NCBI RefSeq assembly: GCF_013409625.1
Contig: NZ_JACCBF010000001.1
Span: 186,001 to 250,000, forward strand
Direction of reading: 5' to 3'
DNA: 64,000 nt
Source: Nocardioides kongjuensis
Lineage (GTDB): Bacteria; Actinomycetota; Actinomycetes; Propionibacteriales; Nocardioidaceae
The translations under genes were made by a program, and so were the position numbers. Under the pieces are notes generated by a model. It was not told the origin of the DNA, did not search any database, and saw only the letters and a list, made by a program, of their open reading frames with translations. Of the stretch, positions 1 through 7,811 are shown in pieces (positions within the stretch are counted from its first letter, which is position 1; each line of letters begins with the position of its first letter).

Positions 1-1
1 A

Positions 2-1390
2 TTCTCCCTGCACGAGCACGTCGCGACCGAGGGCCCGGTCGCCGGCCGCGACCTGCTCTGGCTCGCCGGCTGCCTCGCGGAGGGGATCGCCGCGGTGCAC
101 GGGTCAGGCGTCCTGCACCGTGACGTGAAGCCGGGCAACGTGCTGATGGAGGGCCGCACCCCGATCCTCATCGACTTCGGGCTCGCGCGCGTCGCCGACG
201 ACGTCCGGCTGACCCAGACCGGCTGGCTGCTGGGCACGCCCGGGTACCTCGCTCCCGAGATCCTGTACGGGGACGAGGCGACCCCGGCCGCCGACGTGCA
301 CGCGTGGGCGGCCACGGTCGCCTACGCCGCGAGCGGGCGCCCGCCGTACGGACGCGGTCCCTCGATGGCCGTCATGGATCGCACCCGTCGTGGCCAGCAC
401 GACCTCGCAGGCATCGAGAGCCCGCTGGCCGAGGTGCTCGCCGCCGCCCTCGACCCCGACCCGCTCGAGCGGCCGCTGCTCGAGGAGCTGCTCGCCTGGC
501 TGCGCCCGCTCAGCACCCGGCCCGAGCTGCCTCCCGCGCCCCCGCCCGGCGCGTTGTTCACCCCGTCGGGCCCCGTCCCCGACGACTTCACGCTCCCGTT
601 GGCGCTCGCCGCGCACGGCGGCGCACCCGTGCCGCCCGGGCCGGACACCCCGCCCACGGTGCCGGAGCCGGCCGCGCCCGGCACCCAGGTCCTGCCCACC
701 CAGGCGGCACCGGCCGCCGCGCCCGTACCTCCGCCCGCGCCGCCGCCGCCGGCCGCGGCGATGGCGCGGATGGAGGAGCAGTTCGACCAGGCCTGGGACC
801 TCGAGCAGGCGTTCGTCGCACAGCCGAAGCCCCCGCTCGCCGAGCGACTGCGCCGCTGGACGGCGGTCGGGCTCGGTGCCGTCGCGCTCGGGGCAGGCTT
901 CGCCGCCGCACCGTGGGTCGCCACCGCCGTGGTCGTGCTCGCCGTGTGGCTGCTGCGCGCCGGCTCCCTGGCGGCGTCGGCGGTCGCCAGTCGTCGTACG
1001 GTCCGCGGCGTCAAGTGGTACGACGGCCTGCGCTGGGTCACGACCAGTCCGTGGCACCTCCTGCGGGCCGTGACCGGCACGGTCGTGCTCGTGTCCTGGA
1101 GCGCCGGGCTCGGCGTGGCCGCGGGCCTGCTGGCCTACGCGCTGGCGCTCGACGTACCGACCACGTTGCTGGCCGGCGGCGCGACCCTCGGCGTCGCGCT
1201 GTGGTCCGGGCCGGGCAGCAGCAGGTTCCGTTCGCCGCTCTCGCGGGTGCTCGCCCCGCTCGCGCGCCGGCCGGTGCCGTGGTTGCTGACCTGCGCGCTG
1301 GTGCTCGCTGTCGCGGCCGGCCTGGGCGTGCTCGTCGCCGGCAACGGAGTCGCGTGGTTCCCCTGGACCACGGGCCCCTTCGACCTGTGA
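2..1390 (+). CDS. Serine/threonine protein kinase, N-terminus cut off by window edge
   Basis: This is a Hanks-type protein kinase that phosphorylates Ser/Thr on target proteins. The reading frame is already open at base 2, so the ATP-binding lobe lies outside the window. Visible are the catalytic loop HRDVKPGN (bases 116-139), the DFG magnesium site (173-181) and the GTPGYLAPE activation-segment end. A Pro/Ala-rich linker follows, then at least three hydrophobic stretches near the C-terminus (from about base 850), so the protein is probably membrane-anchored. No PASTA repeats are seen, so this is not a PknB-type peptidoglycan sensor. A GTG at base 95 is internal to the kinase fold and is not the real start. 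The substrate is unknown. Confidence 0.9.
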   Translation, partial: FSLHEHVATEGPVAGRDLLWLAGCLAEGIAAVHGSGVLHRDVKPGNVLMEGRTPILIDFGLARVADDVRLTQTGWLLGTPGYLAPEILYGDEATPAADVHAWAATVAYAASGRPPYGRGPSMAVMDRTRRGQHDLAGIESPLAEVLAAALDPDPLERPLLEELLAWLRPLSTRPELPPAPPPGALFTPSGPVPDDFTLPLALAAHGGAPVPPGPDTPPTVPEPAAPGTQVLPTQAAPAAAPVPPPAPPPPAAAMARMEEQFDQAWDLEQAFVAQPKPPLAERLRRWTAVGLGAVALGAGFAAAPWVATAVVVLAVWLLRAGSLAASAVASRRTVRGVKWYDGLRWVTTSPWHLLRAVTGTVVLVSWSAGLGVAAGLLAYALALDVPTTLLAGGATLGVALWSGPGSSRFRSPLSRVLAPLARRPVPWLLTCALVLAVAAGLGVLVAGNGVAWFPWTTGPFDL

Positions 1391-1428
1391 GCCCGTGGAC
1401 TCCGAGCCGGGCGAGCGGGCATCCGTGG

Positions 1429-1434
1429 CACACT
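1429..1434 (+). promoter_or_regulatory. Possible -10 element for the cimA leader
   Basis: CACACT ends six bases before the GTG of the leader peptide. This is the spacing of a leaderless actinobacterial transcript. The first base departs from TAnnnT and no clear -35 is seen, so the call is weak. Confidence 0.3.
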
Positions 1435-1440
1435 GACCTC

Positions 1441-1470
1441 GTGAGCACCATCACCACGATCATTAGTTAG
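1441..1470 (+). CDS. Thr/Ile-rich leader peptide of cimA
   Basis: This nine-codon frame reads MSTITTIIS and stops with TAG at 1468-1470. Six of its nine codons are Thr or Ile (ACC, ATC, ACC, ACG, ATC, ATT), the amino acids upstream and downstream of the isoleucine pathway. The stop codon directly abuts a ten-base-pair hairpin, which is followed by an intrinsic terminator and then by cimA. That layout is the one known for ribosome-mediated attenuation of branched-chain amino acid genes. The peptide itself has no expected function beyond reporting charged tRNA supply. A GTG start with a possible -10 just upstream suggests leaderless translation. Confidence 0.75.
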   Translation: MSTITTIIS

Positions 1471-1494
1471 CGCGTCCGACGCCCGTCGGACGCG
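1471..1494 (+). promoter_or_regulatory. Attenuator hairpin 1:2 of the cimA leader
   Basis: Arms CGCGTCCGAC (1471-1480) and GTCGGACGCG (1485-1494) are perfectly complementary with a four-base loop. The left arm begins at the base after the leader stop codon, so a ribosome in the leader would cover it. I could not find a convincing antiterminator pairing by eye. Confidence 0.65.
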
Positions 1495-1496
1495 CC

Positions 1497-1526
1497 AGCC
1501 TCTCGTTGTCGGGAGGCTTTTGTTTT
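1497..1526 (+). terminator. Intrinsic terminator in the cimA leader (attenuator)
   Basis: Arms AGCCTCTC (1497-1504) and GGGAGGCT (1511-1518) pair with one G-U, a six-base loop and a T-rich tail (1518-1525). The structure lies between the leader peptide and cimA, where it would stop transcription when isoleucine is sufficient. Confidence 0.8.
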
Positions 1527-1556
1527 GCCCAGGTGACACCCAGCGAGAGATCCCCG

Positions 1557-3164
1557 ATGAACCAGCAGCTCGACCTCCACGGCTCGTTCCACGTCTACGA
1601 CACCACCCTGCGCGACGGCATGCAGCAGGAGGGGCTCAACCCCACGGTGGCCGACAAGCTCGCCATCGCGCGGCACCTGGACGGGCTCGGCGTCGGCTAC
1701 ATCGAGGGCGGCTGGCCGGGTGCGAACCCCAAGGACACCGAGTTCTTCCGGCGCGCAGCCGTCGAGCTGGACCTCGAGCACGCCCGGCTCGCGGCGTTCG
1801 GCTCGACCCGACGCGCCGGCCTGCTCGCCGCCGACGACCCGCAGGTCGCGGCGCTGCGTGAGAGTGGGGCAGGCGTCGTCACCCTGGTCGCGAAGTCCCA
1901 CGTCGGGCACGTCGAGAAGGCGCTGCGGACCACGCTCGAGGAGAACCTCGCGATGATCCGCGACACCGTCTCCCACCTGCGGGCCGAGGGACAGCAGGTG
2001 TTCCTCGACGCCGAGCACTTCTTCGACGGCTACCGGCTCGACCGGGCCTACGCGCTCGAGGTGCTGCGGACGGCGTACGACGCCGGTGCGGAGGTCATCG
2101 CGCTGTGCGACACCAACGGCGGCATGCTTCCGGGCTGGGTCTCCGACGTCGTCAACGACGTCCTCGAGACGACCCAGGTCCGCGTCGGCATCCACTGCCA
2201 CAACGACACCGGTCTCGCGGTCGCCAACACGCTCGCGGCCGTCGAGGCGGGCGCGACCCACGTCCAGGGCTGCATCAACGGCTACGGAGAGCGCACCGGC
2301 AACGCCGACCTCGTCAACGTCGTCGCCAACCTCGAGCTCAAGCTCGACCGGCAGGTGCTGCCGCCCGGCCTGCTCACCGAGGCCACCCGGATCGCCCACG
2401 CCGTCGCGGAGGTGACCAACGTGCCGCCGGCCGCGCGCCAGCCCTACGTCGGCGCCTCGGCCTTCGCGCACAAGGCCGGCCTGCACGCCAGCGCGATCAA
2501 GGTCGACCCCGACCTCTACCAGCACATGGACCCGGCCGGGGTGGGCAACGACATGCGTCTGCTCGTCTCGGACATGGCCGGTCGCGCGACCATCGAGCTC
2601 AAGGGCAAGGAGCTCGGCTTCGACCTCTCCGACAACCCCGAGCTGGTCACCCGGGTGACCAACCGGGTCAAGGAGCTCGAGCTGCGCGGCTACACCTTCG
2701 AGGCCGCGGACGCGTCCTTCGAGCTGCTCCTCGCCGAGGAGGTGGACGGCCGGCGGCCGTCGTACTTCGACGTCGAGAGCTGGCGGGTGATCACCGAGAC
2801 GCTCACCCACGCCGCGCCGGGCGAGGAGGCGGTCTCCGAGGCGACCGTGAAGCTCACCGCCGCCGACGTGCGCTACGTCGTGACGGGGGAGGGCAACGGC
2901 CCGGTCAACGCGCTCGACCAGGCGCTGCGCTCGGCGATCGAGCAGGCGTACCCCGAGATCGCGAAGTTCGAGCTGATCGACTTCAAGGTCCGCATCCTCG
3001 ACCAGGGCCACGGCACCGACGCCATCACCCGTGTGCTCATCGAGACCACCGACGGCGCGTCCTCGTGGGTGACGGTCGGCGTCGGCGCGAACGTCATCGA
3101 GGCATCCTGGGAGGCGCTCGTGGACAGCCTCACCTACGGGCTGCTGCGCCACCACCAGGACTGA
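1557..3164 (+). CDS. cimA: Citramalate synthase (CimA)
   Basis: CimA condenses pyruvate and acetyl-CoA to (R)-citramalate, opening a threonine-independent route to 2-oxobutyrate and isoleucine. The 535-residue protein is of normal length. It has the DRE-TIM metallolyase start DTTLRDG (residues 15-21), the GGWPGANPKD stretch typical of CimA rather than 2-isopropylmalate synthase, and the metal ligands HCHND (213-217). A C-terminal regulatory domain (about 400-535) is present. I chose the ATG at 1557. Upstream in-frame codons from 1506 overlap the attenuator terminator and cannot be coding. The Thr/Ile leader immediately upstream supports isoleucine-responsive control and hence the CimA call. 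Confidence 0.93.
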   Translation: MNQQLDLHGSFHVYDTTLRDGMQQEGLNPTVADKLAIARHLDGLGVGYIEGGWPGANPKDTEFFRRAAVELDLEHARLAAFGSTRRAGLLAADDPQVAALRESGAGVVTLVAKSHVGHVEKALRTTLEENLAMIRDTVSHLRAEGQQVFLDAEHFFDGYRLDRAYALEVLRTAYDAGAEVIALCDTNGGMLPGWVSDVVNDVLETTQVRVGIHCHNDTGLAVANTLAAVEAGATHVQGCINGYGERTGNADLVNVVANLELKLDRQVLPPGLLTEATRIAHAVAEVTNVPPAARQPYVGASAFAHKAGLHASAIKVDPDLYQHMDPAGVGNDMRLLVSDMAGRATIELKGKELGFDLSDNPELVTRVTNRVKELELRGYTFEAADASFELLLAEEVDGRRPSYFDVESWRVITETLTHAAPGEEAVSEATVKLTAADVRYVVTGEGNGPVNALDQALRSAIEQAYPEIAKFELIDFKVRILDQGHGTDAITRVLIETTDGASSWVTVGVGANVIEASWEALVDSLTYGLLRHHQD

Positions 3165-3219
3165 TCTCCCGCTGCTGCCGCGGGCGATGAGTCCCGCGGC
3201 CGCGGCCGGTCCATCCTGC

Positions 3220-4041
3220 ATGGACACCCTCGTGAGCGGACTGGGCCTGGTGGAGTCACCGCGGTGGCACGACGGCCGGATCTGGTTCAGCGACTGGACG
3301 CACGGCCGGATCATCGCGGTCGACGAGCACGACTGCGTCGAGGTGGTCGTCGAGCACCCGTCGCTGCCGCTGTGCTTCGACTTCCTGCCCGACGGGCGGC
3401 TGGTCCTGGTGTCGAACCAGGTGCACGCGCTGCTCGTCCGGGAGCCGGACGGCACCCTGGTGAGGTACGCCGACCTGGCCGGGCTGTCGTCGTACGGCCA
3501 CAACGACATCGTGGTCGACCGCCTCGGCCGGGCGTACGTCAACAGCTGCGACTTCGACTTCGCCGTCGGCCCGCCGGACGGAGCCCGGGCGCCCGGCTTC
3601 GTGGCGCTCGTGCTGCCCGACGGCACCGCCCGCGTGGTGGCCGACGACCTCGCGTTCCCCAACGGGATGGCCCTCACCGCCGACGGCCGGACGCTGGTCG
3701 TCGCGGACTCCTACCGCTCGCAGCTGGTGGGATTCGACATCGCCGAGGACGGCTCCCTGTCGCGACGGCGGATCTGGGCCGACCTCGGCACCGACAACCC
3801 CGACGGCATCTGCCTCGATGCCGAGGGGGCCGCCTGGTACGCCGACGTCCCGCACCGGCGCTGCGTCCGCGTCGCCGAGGGCGGCGAGGTGCTGCGCACC
3901 GTCGAGCTGGACCGCGGCGGGTTCGCCTGCGCGATCGACGGCGACCGGCTCTACGTCGTCGCCGCGCACTGGCCGGGGCCCGCGGAGCTCCCGACCTTCC
4001 AGGACTGGGACGGTCAGCTGCTGCGGGTGGCGCTGGGCTGA
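3220..4041 (+). CDS. SMP-30/gluconolactonase-family hydrolase
   Basis: This is a six-bladed beta-propeller of the SMP-30/gluconolactonase/LRE family. Members hydrolyse sugar lactones or related esters with a divalent metal. Family features are the N-terminal ESPRW and WFSDW motifs, the FPNGMALTADG blade and the DNPDGICLDAEG blade. Either ATG 3220 or ATG 3187 could be the start. I prefer 3220 because the family alignment begins just after it and the 3187 start lies in a GC hairpin (3178-3199). The 3' end overlaps the convergent TetR gene by 28 bases. The substrate cannot be read from the sequence. Confidence 0.85.
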   Translation: MDTLVSGLGLVESPRWHDGRIWFSDWTHGRIIAVDEHDCVEVVVEHPSLPLCFDFLPDGRLVLVSNQVHALLVREPDGTLVRYADLAGLSSYGHNDIVVDRLGRAYVNSCDFDFAVGPPDGARAPGFVALVLPDGTARVVADDLAFPNGMALTADGRTLVVADSYRSQLVGFDIAEDGSLSRRRIWADLGTDNPDGICLDAEGAAWYADVPHRRCVRVAEGGEVLRTVELDRGGFACAIDGDRLYVVAAHWPGPAELPTFQDWDGQLLRVALG

Positions 4042-4625
4042 GCGACGACCCGCGCGACCAGGTCGTTCCAGCCGGCGACGACCTGCGCCTCGCTCATCCC
4101 GCCGGCGTCCATCAGCTGGCGCAGCACCGGCACGCCCAGCGGCGCGACCAGCGCCGTCGCCAGGTAGCCCAGGTCGCCCTGCACCCCGAGCTGGGACAGC
4201 AGCATCCGCACGTGCAACGACACGAACCCGAGCACGGCGTAGTTCTCGCCCCACGTGGTCCCCGCCGCCTCGATGAGCGCGGCCTGCTCGCGGTGGTGGC
4301 GAAGCCGGGACGCGCCGAACGCCAGCAGCCGCTCCATGGGCGGCGCACCCGGGCCCAACGGCGGGGGCCCGCTGATCACGCTCGCCTGCCACTCCTCCTC
4401 GCGGTGGTTGAGCAGCGAGGCCATCAGCCCCTCGCGGCTCCCGAACCGCCGGAACACCGTGCCCTTGCCCACGCCCGCCCGGGCGGCGACCGCCTCGGTC
4501 GTGAGGTCGTCGACCCCGCAGCTCTCGATCAGCTCGGCCGCGGCCCGCAGCAGCGCCTCCCGGTTGCGGGCGGCGTCGCGTCGTACGACGGGCGCGGTCG
4601 TGATCAGCGGGAGGTCCTTCGGCAT
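4014..4625 (-). CDS. TetR-family transcriptional repressor
   Basis: This 203-residue TetR regulator has an N-terminal helix-turn-helix (about residues 20-68, core TTEAVAARAGVGKGTVFRRFGS) and a helical ligand-binding domain. It is divergent from the FMN reductase gene at 4722. A perfect palindrome (4697-4710) sits between them, so it most probably represses that gene and perhaps itself. Its end overlaps the SMP-30 gene tail to tail. The ligand is unknown. A redox-active or electrophilic compound would fit the target but is inference. Confidence 0.9.
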   Translation of the reverse strand: MPKDLPLITTAPVVRRDAARNREALLRAAAELIESCGVDDLTTEAVAARAGVGKGTVFRRFGSREGLMASLLNHREEEWQASVISGPPPLGPGAPPMERLLAFGASRLRHHREQAALIEAAGTTWGENYAVLGFVSLHVRMLLSQLGVQGDLGYLATALVAPLGVPVLRQLMDAGGMSEAQVVAGWNDLVARVVAQPSATRSS

Positions 4626-4696
4626 GGTGAGGCCACCCTAGGTCGCGGCGCCGACAGGCGTTCGCGAAAAAACTCCTCGCACCCCGGGAATGAAAG

Positions 4697-4710
4697 CGGA
4701 CCGTGGTCCG
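4697..4710. promoter_or_regulatory. Probable TetR operator upstream of the FMN reductase
   Basis: CGGACC-GT-GGTCCG is a perfect inverted repeat, flanked by GAAA (4692-4695) and TTTC (4711-4714), which extend the symmetry apart from one extra G. It ends 11 bases before the reductase ATG and lies in the TetR/reductase divergent region, the usual place for a local TetR operator. Confidence 0.75.
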
Positions 4711-4721
4711 TTTCGACCTCC

Positions 4722-5279
4722 ATGACTGACACCCAGAGCACCCGCGTCGCCGTCCTCGTCGGATCCCTCCGGGCCGACTCCCTCAACCGCAAGCTCGCCG
4801 AGATCCTGCGCGACGAGGCGCCGGCCGGCGTCACGCTGGACATCATCGAGGGCCTCGGCGAGGTCCCGTTCTACAACGAGGACCTCGACGGCGAGTCTGC
4901 CCCTGCCGCCGCCGTCGCCCTGCGCGAGCGCGTCGCCTCCGCCGACCGCGTCCTGGCGGTCACCCCCGAGTACAACGGCACCATGCCCGCGGTCCTCAAC
5001 AACGCGATCGACTGGATCTCGCGCCCGTACGGCGCCGGCGCCGTGGTCGGCAAGCCGTTCGGCGTCATCGGTGCCACCCCGACGCCCTACGGCGGCAAGT
5101 GGGCCCACGGTGACACCGCTCGCTCCGCCGGCATCGCCGGTGCGATCGTCGTCGAGGACGTCACCGTCTCCCAGCCGGCCGTCGACGTCGACCCGACCAC
5201 CGACCCCGAGGTCCGCGCCAAGCTGCTCGCCGCGCTCGGCACCCTGGTCGAGTTCGCCCCCGAGGTGAGCGCGGCCTGA
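4722..5279 (+). CDS. NADPH-dependent FMN reductase / NAD(P)H quinone reductase
   Basis: This 185-residue flavodoxin-fold protein belongs to the NADPH-dependent FMN reductase family (SsuE/ArsH/chromate reductase-like). It reduces FMN, quinones or other electrophiles. The FMN phosphate loop GSLRADSLNRKLA lies at about residues 13-25, and the PEYNGTMPAVLNNAIDW segment is the family signature. ATG 4722 is the start. No Shine-Dalgarno is visible and the operator reaches to within 11 bases, so the mRNA may be leaderless. A strong terminator follows. Expression is probably controlled by the divergent TetR protein. Confidence 0.9.
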   Translation: MTDTQSTRVAVLVGSLRADSLNRKLAEILRDEAPAGVTLDIIEGLGEVPFYNEDLDGESAPAAAVALRERVASADRVLAVTPEYNGTMPAVLNNAIDWISRPYGAGAVVGKPFGVIGATPTPYGGKWAHGDTARSAGIAGAIVVEDVTVSQPAVDVDPTTDPEVRAKLLAALGTLVEFAPEVSAA

Positions 5280-5294
5280 CCCCGCCGTCCCGAC

Positions 5295-5335
5295 GCCGCT
5301 GCCGCACGCCCACCGCGTGCGGCAGCGGCATTTTT
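5295..5335 (+). terminator. Strong intrinsic terminator after the FMN reductase
   Basis: Arms 5295-5309 and 5315-5329 are perfectly complementary (15 base pairs, five-base loop) and are followed by five T residues (5331-5335). Confidence 0.92.
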
Positions 5336-5352
5336 GGTGAGGCTCCTTACCG

Positions 5353-5367
5353 GTGACAGCGCGTCAC
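5353..5367. promoter_or_regulatory. Short palindrome upstream of the secreted protein gene
   Basis: GTGAC-AGCGC-GTCAC lies 76 bases before the ATG at 5443. It resembles an operator but the seven-base gap between GTGA and TCAC does not match the CRP spacing of six. The regulator is unknown. Confidence 0.3.
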
Positions 5368-5442
5368 AACAAGAGTTGATCTTCTGGTGAGGGTTCGGCT
5401 GAATGGGCCCGATCGCTGCACCCCTCGCTCCCAGGAGAACCC

Positions 5443-6276
5443 ATGCCGCTGCTCCCGTCCCGTCGTGCCCGAGCCCGCCTCGCCGCTCTCGTCGCGCTCG
5501 TCGCCCTCCCGGCCGCCACCCTCGTCCCGACCGCCCGGGCGGCCGACGAGCCGCACCCGTTCGAGGTCTTCCGCAACTGCCCGGCCCAGCAGATGCTGGC
5601 CGAGGCCGACGACGCGTCGACGTCGTGCGTCACCGCCGTGGTGACCGGCGGCACCTTCGTGATCGGCAAGGGCACCGTGCCCGTGACGGCGCAGTCGGTG
5701 CTCTCGCTCGGCATCGCGAGCGTCGGCGCAGGGGAGAAGACCTTCGGGACGCCCGGCAAGGTGTTCACCTCGTCCCCGATGCAGGTCCCCGGCGGGCTGC
5801 TCGGCGTGCCGGGTGTCGAGCGGTTGCTGCCCGGCCTCACCGACGTGACCGCCACGGTCGAGCTCGCCACCACGCAGCTCCCGCAGATCGACATCCTCGC
5901 CTCGATCTACGGCGGCGAGGTGGTCGCCCTGCCCGTGAAGATCCGGCTCAGGAACGCCCTGCTCGGCGGCGGCTGCTACATCGGGTCGAACGCGAACCCG
6001 ATCGTGCTGCACCTGGCCATGGAGAAGGCCGGGTCCTTCGAGTTCGTGCCCGTCGGCGAGGCCGGCAGCCTGATCCACGCCCGGGGCGGTGTCGTCGTCG
6101 ACCGGTCCTTCGCCGTCCCGGCGGCCACCGGGTGCGGGGTCGGCGGCCTGCTCAACGGAGTCGTCAACGCCCGTCAGGGCCTGCCGTCGCCGGCCGGCAA
6201 GAACAGCGCCGTCCTCGACCAGGACGCCTACCTCGGCGGCCCGGCCTCGGAGGTCCTCGCCTTCCAGCAGCGCTGA
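5443..6276 (+). CDS. Secreted protein of unknown function
   Basis: I do not recognise this 277-residue protein. It begins with a clear Sec signal peptide: an Arg-rich n-region, an Ala/Leu/Val core and a probable cleavage after ARA near residue 33. The mature part has four cysteines, probably forming disulfides, and long beta-rich, Val/Gly-rich stretches (such as VVTGGTFVIGKGTVPVTA). It has no enzyme motif, transmembrane segment or sorting signal that I can see. ATG 5443 has an AGGAGA ribosome site. The gene is monocistronic between a terminator and the leaderless amidase gene. A secreted actinobacterial cell-surface role is a guess. Confidence 0.8.
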   Translation: MPLLPSRRARARLAALVALVALPAATLVPTARAADEPHPFEVFRNCPAQQMLAEADDASTSCVTAVVTGGTFVIGKGTVPVTAQSVLSLGIASVGAGEKTFGTPGKVFTSSPMQVPGGLLGVPGVERLLPGLTDVTATVELATTQLPQIDILASIYGGEVVALPVKIRLRNALLGGGCYIGSNANPIVLHLAMEKAGSFEFVPVGEAGSLIHARGGVVVDRSFAVPAATGCGVGGLLNGVVNARQGLPSPAGKNSAVLDQDAYLGGPASEVLAFQQR

Positions 6277-6298
6277 TCTCGCCCGAGCACCCGACGGC

Positions 6299-6304
6299 TA
6301 GGGT
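6299..6304 (+). promoter_or_regulatory. -10 element of a leaderless amidase transcript
   Basis: TAGGGT ends six bases before the GTG at 6311, the usual spacing of actinobacterial leaderless promoters. No ribosome site is present. Confidence 0.6.
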
Positions 6305-6310
6305 CGGGTC

Positions 6311-7735
6311 GTGGCCGAACTCCACGACCTGACCGCCCTCGAGCAGGGGGCGCTGATCCGCTCCGGCGAGATCAGCCCCGTCGAGCTCACCGAGCACTAC
6401 CTCGAACGCGCCGCGCGTCTCCCGCAGGAGTACGTCGACGGCGCGTTCGTGCACCGGGACCCGGATGCCGCGCGGCGCCGCGCCCGGGAGGTCGCGGCGG
6501 TGGGTCCGGTCGGGGACGGTGCGTCCCCGCTGGCCGGCGTACCGACGGCGATCAAGGACCTCAACCTCACCCGCGGTGTCCCGACCGCGTTCGGGTCACC
6601 GGCGTTCGCGGGCTACGTGCCCGACGTGTCCGACAGCGTCGCGCTGGCGATCGAGGACGCCGGACTGGTCAGCCTCGGGAAGACGAGCACGCCCGAGTTC
6701 GGCTCACCCTGCTACACCGAGCCGGAGGGTCGCCCGCCCGCCGTCACGCCGTGGGACACGACCCGGATGGCGGGTGGCTCGTCGGGGGGTGCGGCGTCCG
6801 CCGTCGCGGCCGGGCTGGTGCCGGTCGCGCAGGGCTCCGACGGCGGCGGCTCGATCCGGATCCCGGCGTCCTGCTGCGGGCTGGTCGGGCTGAAGCCGAC
6901 CCGCGGCCGGATCAGCGGCTTCCCCGTGTACGGCGACCCGGTCGGGCTGGCCGTGTCGGGCCCGATCGCCCGCACGGTCGCGGACGCCGCGGCGCTCCTC
7001 GACGTGCTCGCCGGCCGCCGCGCCGGCGACCCGGCCTGGGCCCCCGACCCGACCGGGACCTTCCTGTCCGCCGCGGGCCGCGAGCCCGGCCGGCTGCGGA
7101 TCGCCCGCTTCGACCGGCCGGTGATCGCGGACGTCGAGGTGCACCCGGAGGTCCAGCAGGCGTACGACGACGCCTCGCGCCTGCTCGCCTCGCTCGGTCA
7201 TGTGATCGAGGACGTGCAGGTGCCCCTGCCGCCTGAGGCGGTCGCCGTCTTCGAGACCTGCTGGGCGGTGCTCACGGCGCTCTCGACGGTTCCGCTCGAG
7301 CCTGCCCAGCGCGAGCAGATCAGGCCGCTCACCCGCTGGCTCGGCGAGCGCGGCGAGGCCGTCTCCGGACCGGAGTTCGGGCTGGCGATCGGGGCGATGC
7401 GCCGCTACGCCGCGGGCGCGCTGGTCGCGCTGGCGCCGTACGACATCGTGCTCACCCCGACCCTCGCCGCCCCGCCGCTGCCCGTCGGTGCCCTCCGCGA
7501 CGACGACGACCCGGCGGCCGACTTCGAGGCGCAGAAGCGCTTCACACCGTGGACCTCCGCGTGGAACGTGACCGGCATGCCGGCGATCTCGCTGCCGCTC
7601 CACCAGACCTCCGACGGACTACCGGTCGGCGTCATGCTCGCCGCCCGCCCTGCCGAGGAGGAGCTGCTCATCTCGCTCGCCGCGCAGGTCGAGGCCGCGG
7701 CACCATGGAAGGACCGCCACCCGCCGCTGTGGTGA
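6311..7735 (+). CDS. Amidase (amidase signature family)
   Basis: This 474-residue amidase signature enzyme hydrolyses an amide to acid and ammonia with a Ser-cisSer-Lys triad. All three residues are visible: Lys82 in AIKDLN, cis-Ser157 in GGSSGGAAS and nucleophile Ser181 in GSDGGGSIRIPAS. It does not sit beside gatB/gatC and lacks a GatA context, so a catabolic amidase is more likely. The GTG start at 6311 is supported by the TAGGGT element just upstream. The gene converges on bioD, with paired hairpins between. The substrate is unknown. Confidence 0.92.
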   Translation: MAELHDLTALEQGALIRSGEISPVELTEHYLERAARLPQEYVDGAFVHRDPDAARRRAREVAAVGPVGDGASPLAGVPTAIKDLNLTRGVPTAFGSPAFAGYVPDVSDSVALAIEDAGLVSLGKTSTPEFGSPCYTEPEGRPPAVTPWDTTRMAGGSSGGAASAVAAGLVPVAQGSDGGGSIRIPASCCGLVGLKPTRGRISGFPVYGDPVGLAVSGPIARTVADAAALLDVLAGRRAGDPAWAPDPTGTFLSAAGREPGRLRIARFDRPVIADVEVHPEVQQAYDDASRLLASLGHVIEDVQVPLPPEAVAVFETCWAVLTALSTVPLEPAQREQIRPLTRWLGERGEAVSGPEFGLAIGAMRRYAAGALVALAPYDIVLTPTLAAPPLPVGALRDDDDPAADFEAQKRFTPWTSAWNVTGMPAISLPLHQTSDGLPVGVMLAARPAEEELLISLAAQVEAAAPWKDRHPPLW

Positions 7736-7741
7736 GGTGCG

Positions 7742-7803
7742 GGAATCGCCGCTTCAGCGGTGATTCCGGCGCTTCCTGCCCTTTGCGACGGCCAAGAAGC
7801 GCC
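7742..7803. terminator. Two adjacent hairpins between convergent amidase and bioD
   Basis: Arms 7742-7753 and 7756-7767 pair over 12 positions with one G-U. Arms GGCGCTTC (7768-7775) and GAAGCGCC (7796-7803) pair perfectly around a 20-base loop. They fill the 76-base gap between convergent genes. There is no T tract, so bidirectional termination is an inference from position. Confidence 0.5.
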
Positions 7804-7811
7804 AGTTCCGG

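Noticed and set aside
5353..5367. CRP/GlxR binding site
   Set aside because: The GTGA and TCAC halves are seven bases apart, not six, and no CRP target logic is evident.
7742..7803. Attachment site or integron-like element
   Set aside because: No integrase, direct repeats or cassette genes nearby; the hairpins fit a terminator role between convergent genes.
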